DNA of 44,182 nucleotides from Chara braunii (lineage: Eukaryota; Streptophyta; Charophyceae; Charales; Characeae). The stretch spans positions 477,630-521,811 of the forward strand of contig BFEA01000013.1 of assembly GCA_003427395.1 (NCBI GenBank), read 5' to 3'. Position numbers and translations under genes: made by a program. Of the stretch, positions 39,370 through 44,182 are shown one piece after another; the stretch's first letter is position 1, and each line of letters opens with the position of its first letter. The notes beneath the pieces were generated by a model that saw only the letters and a list, made by a program, of their open reading frames with translations, was not told the DNA's origin and made no database searches.

Positions 39370-39815
39370 TACGGTGAGGATGACGTGGATGTTCACAAGG
39401 ATGCCCAAGGAGAGCTGCGCCAGCACCGCATTCAGCAGGACGGCTAGCACGAACCATCCCATCAAAACAGTCCTGACAGAGGACATGTTGTCCACGTGTC
39501 AAAAAAACAGCAGGACGTTCATCACAGTGCGGCATCATACAGTTCTGATAGCGTCCTTGGGCACAAAAGGGACAACCGTATATCTGGGTGATAGGGATGT
39601 GTACAATGAGGAAATGTTGGACACCCTTCAGAACAGACGGCGGCAATCGCAATAGATTGATAATGGCTATGGCATAGATGATGCATTCCACAGCCGAGGC
39701 GCACCGCGTCTCTGTCCCGACAGGTGTCACACGAGAGTCGGTCAATAATCCAGAATAAAATATGATTCGACAATGCTCGCAAAAATTCATTCACGTTGAA
39801 AATGACCTGACTCAT
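39350..39815 (-). pseudogene. RING-finger protein fragment
   Basis: Read on the minus strand from 39815, one frame carries the first half of a RING domain (CDTCRDRDAVRLGCGMHHLC, then HSHY) and, after a frameshift, the second frame gives CPFC. A further zinc-binding stretch follows: CMMPHCDERPAVFLTRGQHV, LCQDCFDGMV, and at the end SCPICRGGD. RING domains bind two zinc ions and usually recruit E2 enzymes for ubiquitin transfer. The exon ends with a donor-like CAG-GTAAAG at about 39343. One Cys expected in the second domain (before QH) is Arg. Probably a broken gene. Confidence 0.5.
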
Positions 39816-39830
39816 CGTCCCACCATCCTA

Positions 39831-39870
<40 letters not shown>

Positions 39871-40370
39871 TGAAGTGGTGGGGAAGGGGAATATTATGCT
39901 ATCCAGAAAAGCAAATACCCGCTTGATAAGCAACTAGCCGAAGGCGAATGGAAGACAATGGGAAAGAGGGGGGAGAATGACGGAAACGAATGGAAGAGAA
40001 AACCAACAAAAAATGACGACGAAATAGAATGGACGAAAAAGGAAATTAAAAAAATGCCGGCGACAGAGAACGGAAGGGAAAATAAAACACAACGACGACA
40101 AGAGGAAGACAAAAGCGCGGTAAACCAAATTAAGGAGGAGGAGGAGGAGGAGGAGGAAGAACAAGAAGCAGACCATTCACCCAGAGAATTCATATAACCG
40201 CATGACGGAGGGAAGGGGGCGGGGGGAATCCCGACTTCGTTATGGCAGTCATGTAAGAACGTCGGGGGGGAGGAGGAGGAGGAGGAAAGAGGAGAACGGA
40301 CGGGAGGTAGAAATGGAGAACAACCTTTTACAGAGCAAAAAAAAAAAGAAGTAACAGATCGGAGGAACTC
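39816..40370. other. simple repeats, no gene
   Basis: Contains a (GT)n tract (39838-39867), a purine-rich stretch with a Lys/Glu-coding frame (39958-40197), a GGA run at 40134-40155 and another at 40272-40290. The frame is explained by composition. Confidence 0.5.
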
Positions 40371-40377
40371 ACCTCTG

Positions 40378-40530
40378 AAACAGGTGATGCGCCAAGGGGC
40401 GTAGCAGCCATGAACAGTCGAAACACGGGCCTGAGTTCGAATCCCGGCGCCGGTCAGATCGACGATGATATCTCAAGGCCGTGCTGGGCCCTCCAATAAG
40501 GGGGGGAGAAATTAAAAAAAAAAAACAGGC
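40378..40530 (+). mobile_element. tRNA-derived SINE-like element, second copy
   Basis: A B-box-like GAGTTCGAATCCCGG lies at about 40431, followed by GGTCAGATCGACGATGATAT with CTCAAGGCC as in the copy at 37551, and ends in an A run at 40514-40525. The copies diverge in the head. Confidence 0.6.
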
Positions 40531-40850
40531 GACGCCAAGCGTCAGATGAGCAGCAAGCGCACGAGCGCACGCGTGTAACAGCGTACTCCCACAGTGACAT
40601 TTCCGGACGTACCTGACGCCAACTACGACTATGTTCATTACGATTACTACAAAGCTCTCATCGATCTCAGTTTGAGCAGCATACCCTAATCCGCATTTTT
40701 GCCAACCCACCACCACAAGTCAAGCACACGCGGGAGAACGAGCGGGCTGGTAGGTCATAGGCTAAAAATGATGCGCAGTTTCAGCACGGCTAAAAATGCT
40801 AAGGTGAGAGAGAGCAGAAATAGAAAACTCAATGACAATTCCCCCAGCCG
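40531..40850. other. 3' flank of the glucosidase gene
   Basis: This is downstream of the minus-strand glucosidase stop codon. No poly(A) tract or other sign of a retrocopy tail lies directly after the stop, and no second gene is seen. Confidence 0.5.
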
Positions 40851-43514
40851 CTAAAACGTCTCCGCCATAATCAAAACTATCAAGGATGTCCATCCGGTGA
40901 AGGGATGAGCTCCTTTCCCCTTGCCACTCCTCATGTGGTCGTAGTTCTCCCAAAGGTACCCACTTTCCTGATATCGTTGGACGACATTCCTGATGACATT
41001 CTCTCTGAGCTCCGCGTACAGCCTCTGCGCCTCCTGCTTCGAATGCCCTTCCACTGATGCATAGTGTTTCAGCGCCGACAACGCTAAGTAGTTGACGTTG
41101 ATCCACACCGGTCCTCTCCAGTACGGCGCGTCATGTTCCGTGTTGCGCTTGTTGTAAAGAGAGCTTGTGGTGGCAAGCGATCGAAGCCCAAACTTTGTCC
41201 AGAGCAATGTCTCATCCCTCAGGAGCTGCAGCTGCTGCCTGAGATTGTCAGAGTTCGGTGGAAGGAGTTTGATCAGGAGTGGGAAGAGAGAGACATAGCC
41301 GAAGTGTGGGACCAGAGCGGGACCTGGCGCCTTCAGAACAACGCGTTCAAACGAACGGTGAAAATACCCGGTTCTCGCATCAACGTACTCTCTTGGCTGA
41401 AGATAAACCTTGTCAGAGTGGTTGCCATAGTCATAGTACCTGCCTGACTCCAGATCCAAGTGCAGCGAGTTCAGCAAATTGATGTCAGACAACCATGCTG
41501 CAGTTGCTTCGTAGTGTTCGTGGCGTTCGCCGACCATTTTCGCAATAACCGCCAAGGAATCTGCTGCCAGTGCCATCCAACAGCGCAGATCGAGGTGGCG
41601 CTCCTCATTGCCTGGATGTGAAGCGCGCGGGTAATCGTCCAAGCCGGACATCAGGGTCTTTGGGTTGAGCTCGCTGTTGGTGTTTGCATCTCTGCCGTGC
41701 CAAAAATAGCTTCCTGGCAATTGCCCTATCTGGCTGGTATTGAACCAGTGGAACCAGGACTGGAGGCGAGGGAAACTCCTCTTCAGGAATGTGCGCACCG
41801 CCTCTCTCTCCCCTTCTTCAGCAGCAAGAGTGTCGGAAGAAGCCAGTTGCTTCGCAAGCTCCTGGATGGGAAGAAAGAGGGTTGGTGGATTGGCATTGGA
41901 AGTGTGCTGGAGAACGAATTCCGCAGGCACTTTCATCCGTGCCTCTTCCCCAAGAATCTGCTCTCGTGGGATCCATCCATCGACATTCATCAGGTCTAAC
42001 CAACTAGCCATAGCGTCCATGCTAATATTGCGATCCCACTTGCCAATCAACAACTGGTGAAATCCCTCGTCCCAAAGGAACCCGCGAGGGAACATGGGAC
42101 GGCTTGGCACTGCTGTGTACAAGGATGCAGGCCAGTAGAGGAGGTGATCCTGCGTGCCACCGCCATGTTCTTGACCGGGCGCTGCGATCTTCGATTGCCC
42201 ATAGAAGAAGCCCATCCCCCCAAGCAGGTTGCTGAGGGCAGCCTTGGCCACCTCTGCTTCAGCATCCTTCACACCCTTCCCGTGAAGCTCGAACGTGTCG
42301 TCGAATCTTTTGTCGAAGGCAGCCTCCTCGTCTGCGAGCTTGGCACTCAATTGAGCCCCGCTCAGTCCATCCACGCGCCCAGCGGTAGATCGCTCGTCTC
42401 CGACAACATTGGAGATAAATATGATATCCAGCTTGAGAGGAAACTCGGCTGTAATCTGATACACAACAAGATTTGATCTCTTTGAAACAGAGTTTGGCAG
42501 GTTCACTTTGCCTGACAACTTGGAATTCTCCACGAGAGTTCCCCACACAACCTCTGTCAAATTGTGAACGTGAAGAGCCTTCAGGCCAACGTAACTCTCA
42601 TCTGCTGCTCCCTTCTTTCCTCGGACATGAAGCTGCCACGTGCCCACTTCTCCCCATTTCCCAACAGCAAGCAGCCCTTTCCCCGCGGATTTGGCAGGAC
42701 TGGTTGAACCGCGCTCACCCGCAGATATGTCAAAGGATTTGCCGGACTCATCCGTGAAGTAAAACAGCAAAGAGACTGTCTTTTTCTTCGTCACCATATC
42801 CTCGTCCCCTGATGCCGTAGTGGTAGGCGTGCCATTTTCGGTGGCGACGATTCTCACAGCCCAGTCGCCTCCATAACCAGAACCATGACCATGATGTTTA
42901 AGGAAATAAGTGGCGAGATGTAAGTTCCCATCAATGAGCTGCTGCCGACCAAATTTGGAACCGTCGTGACGAAGCCAGCCATACTTCTGCAGCCCATCAC
43001 CATCTTGACACGTGTGCCGCAGATGATAGCGCCCTTCCTTTCTCTGCACCCACATAAGTCCACCCAACAAGGATTCAGGCACCCTTGCTCGGATGCCCAA
43101 ATAAAGATGAGGACGGTATGTACCCCAGAAAAGCCGCTCGCGGTGCACTCCTTGGAACAGCGGCAACGTCGAAACTGGGGGAGAAGGATGGCGGCGCACA
43201 GCTCGTGGTCCTCCTCCCTTCAGCGTTTCCACCATTTCCCACCATGCTCGGAAATTGCCGATACGAACAACGCCGGTCATGACGAAAAGAGCGGCGATGA
43301 ACGCCCACATCAGAGCCGTGCCTAGCCAGCTGGGAGGCGCGGAGGCGCCGGCGCGACCCGCCCGATTAGCCGCGCAGCGCTTACCCTTCCGAAGTCCCGC
43401 CATAGCCGGAGGCTGATTGCGCAAGGACGCGCGATAATCGCCATCCCTGACCTCGCCCGAGTATGGCGGCTCTCCGCCTTCCGCCCAAGAGCCGGCACGA
43501 CGTTGGCGCACCAT
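40851..43514 (-). CDS. GCS1: mannosyl-oligosaccharide glucosidase (glucosidase I, GH63)
   Basis: Removes the outermost alpha-1,2-linked glucose from Glc3Man9GlcNAc2 on new glycoproteins in the endoplasmic reticulum, the first trimming step of N-glycans. The frame is open from 43571, but its first codon is GTG; ATG 43514 (MVRQRRAGSW) is chosen, giving 887 residues against about 850 in plants. Residues about 63-84 form one membrane segment (ALMWAFIAALFVMTGVV) after a basic tail, i.e. a type II anchor. The N-domain has LFWGTYRPHLYLGIRARVP (about 130). The (alpha/alpha)6 domain has GFLWDEGFHQLLIGKWD (about 476), the acid motif EERHLDLRCW (about 636; the E-x3-D pair of yeast Cwh41), RGPVWINVNYLAL, and the base in LWENYDHMRSGKGKG (about 856). 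The end PFTGWTSLIVLIMAETF is complete. No intron is visible. It appears functional. Confidence 0.95.
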   Translation of the reverse strand: MVRQRRAGSWAEGGEPPYSGEVRDGDYRASLRNQPPAMAGLRKGKRCAANRAGRAGASAPPSWLGTALMWAFIAALFVMTGVVRIGNFRAWWEMVETLKGGGPRAVRRHPSPPVSTLPLFQGVHRERLFWGTYRPHLYLGIRARVPESLLGGLMWVQRKEGRYHLRHTCQDGDGLQKYGWLRHDGSKFGRQQLIDGNLHLATYFLKHHGHGSGYGGDWAVRIVATENGTPTTTASGDEDMVTKKKTVSLLFYFTDESGKSFDISAGERGSTSPAKSAGKGLLAVGKWGEVGTWQLHVRGKKGAADESYVGLKALHVHNLTEVVWGTLVENSKLSGKVNLPNSVSKRSNLVVYQITAEFPLKLDIIFISNVVGDERSTAGRVDGLSGAQLSAKLADEEAAFDKRFDDTFELHGKGVKDAEAEVAKAALSNLLGGMGFFYGQSKIAAPGQEHGGGTQDHLLYWPASLYTAVPSRPMFPRGFLWDEGFHQLLIGKWDRNISMDAMASWLDLMNVDGWIPREQILGEEARMKVPAEFVLQHTSNANPPTLFLPIQELAKQLASSDTLAAEEGEREAVRTFLKRSFPRLQSWFHWFNTSQIGQLPGSYFWHGRDANTNSELNPKTLMSGLDDYPRASHPGNEERHLDLRCWMALAADSLAVIAKMVGERHEHYEATAAWLSDINLLNSLHLDLESGRYYDYGNHSDKVYLQPREYVDARTGYFHRSFERVVLKAPGPALVPHFGYVSLFPLLIKLLPPNSDNLRQQLQLLRDETLLWTKFGLRSLATTSSLYNKRNTEHDAPYWRGPVWINVNYLALSALKHYASVEGHSKQEAQRLYAELRENVIRNVVQRYQESGYLWENYDHMRSGKGKGAHPFTGWTSLIVLIMAETF

Positions 43515-44083
43515 CGCGGGGTGAGCACCGAAGGATCTACGCTCCGCAAACGTCCAGTGCAGAAACGTCACGCCACGTGATGCTTCTGTCCAGGTGTACT
43601 TCTACTCTGCCTAGCGTTCTCTCCTCCTGCCACAGCATCAATCAACCGGAAGACTCTGCTAACCTTTCCTTCGCCTTCAGCTCCCCAAGGCTAGCCGAAC
43701 CTACAGCTGCAGCGTCTGCCCTCACAACGGAAACTTCCACTATGTCACAATAATGCAAAGACTGGCTGTGACTGCCACGCGGCAGTCTCGGGTATAAGGT
43801 AAATTTGCACTATACCTCTCAAAGATGCATAGCTTTCCGTCACAACCCTGCAAAGCCTTACCCTGTCCTGTCCCCCAGACACTAGTTCAACTTTGCGAAA
43901 ACACCCCAGTTTCATCTGGGCATGATATCTGTCCATGATGCTCCCACAGGCACCAGTCAAACTTTTCAATATACCCCACATGGACGGCAGTTGGGAACCT
44001 GGACCGAATTTTGGGTACAACCCTACCGTAGCATTCTTCTTTGGCGATGACCCTGAAGCCGCTGGACACCAGCAGCGACCCTC

Positions 44084-44182
<99 letters not shown>
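43515..44182. promoter_or_regulatory. 5' flank and probable promoter region of the glucosidase gene
   Basis: Upstream of the glucosidase start on the minus strand. It contains no clear TATA box. From 44088 a (CT)n tract runs to 44152, followed by (CA)n to the window end; pyrimidine tracts near plant-type promoters are common but nothing specific can be claimed. A 144-codon minus-strand frame (43745-44179) starts inside these repeats and is not supported as a gene. Confidence 0.35.

Noticed and set aside
39958-40197. Lys/Glu-rich 79-codon protein
   Set aside because: Purine-strand bias and a GAG/GGA run explain it; no homologous feature recognised.
43745-44179. 144-codon minus-strand frame upstream of the glucosidase gene
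   Set aside because: Begins in (CA)n/(CT)n repeats and has no recognisable domain; it could be leader sequence.

Overview
The window looks like nuclear DNA of a photosynthetic eukaryote, most likely a streptophyte alga such as Chara. The organism is inferred; no search was run. The supporting signs are a plant-type ER glucosidase I gene, a plastid rpoB fragment embedded in nuclear-type DNA, U6 snRNA fragments, plant-like Ty3/gypsy and PIF/Harbinger elements, and very many (GA/CT)n and (CA)n tracts. It is an assembly scaffold with one 520-base gap (18723-19242) and isolated N bases at 23595, 26518, 30846 and 33787.

Layout. 1-1.2 kb: two decayed exon-like fragments of unknown type. 1.9-3.4 kb: degenerate minisatellites and an LTR-like block. 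3.5-10.8 kb: a decayed Ty3/gypsy element (element 1, + strand) with gag, protease, RT, RNase H and the first part of integrase. It is broken by stop codons, frameshifts and a 516-bp MITE with an 8-bp target duplication. 11.3-11.9 kb: two SINE-like copies in inverted orientation. 12.2-16.4 kb: minus-strand exon-like fragments, one resembling an AP-3 beta adaptin N-terminus, together with a plastid rpoB insert flanked by 17-bp direct repeats and three small palindromic MITEs. 17-18.4 kb: low-complexity pyrimidine-rich repeats. 19.2-28.6 kb: a second Ty3/gypsy element (element 2, + strand) lying between two minus-strand pieces (gag and protease) of a third (element 3), all bracketed by a direct repeat built of GGCC palindromes. 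28.6-32.3 kb: CA-ended repeat units, small insertions, two U6-derived fragments and a poly(A) retroposon.

32.3-37.4 kb is a 5.1-kb PIF/Harbinger element with matching inverted ends and a 3-bp target duplication. The N-terminal half of its transposase is on the + strand and the catalytic half on the - strand, which suggests an internal inversion. A decayed accessory gene with an Asp-rich tail fills its right half. 37.5-40.5 kb holds SINEs, a large inverted duplication (foldback) that reaches into a RING-finger gene fragment, and simple repeats. 40.85-43.51 kb is the one clearly intact gene: mannosyl-oligosaccharide glucosidase (glucosidase I, GH63) on the - strand, in a single uninterrupted reading frame.

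The window therefore holds one intact housekeeping gene beside about 40 kb of nested, decaying transposable elements. Most inactivating stops in the gypsy elements are TAG or TAA where Gln is expected, which fits C-to-T decay of silenced plant DNA.
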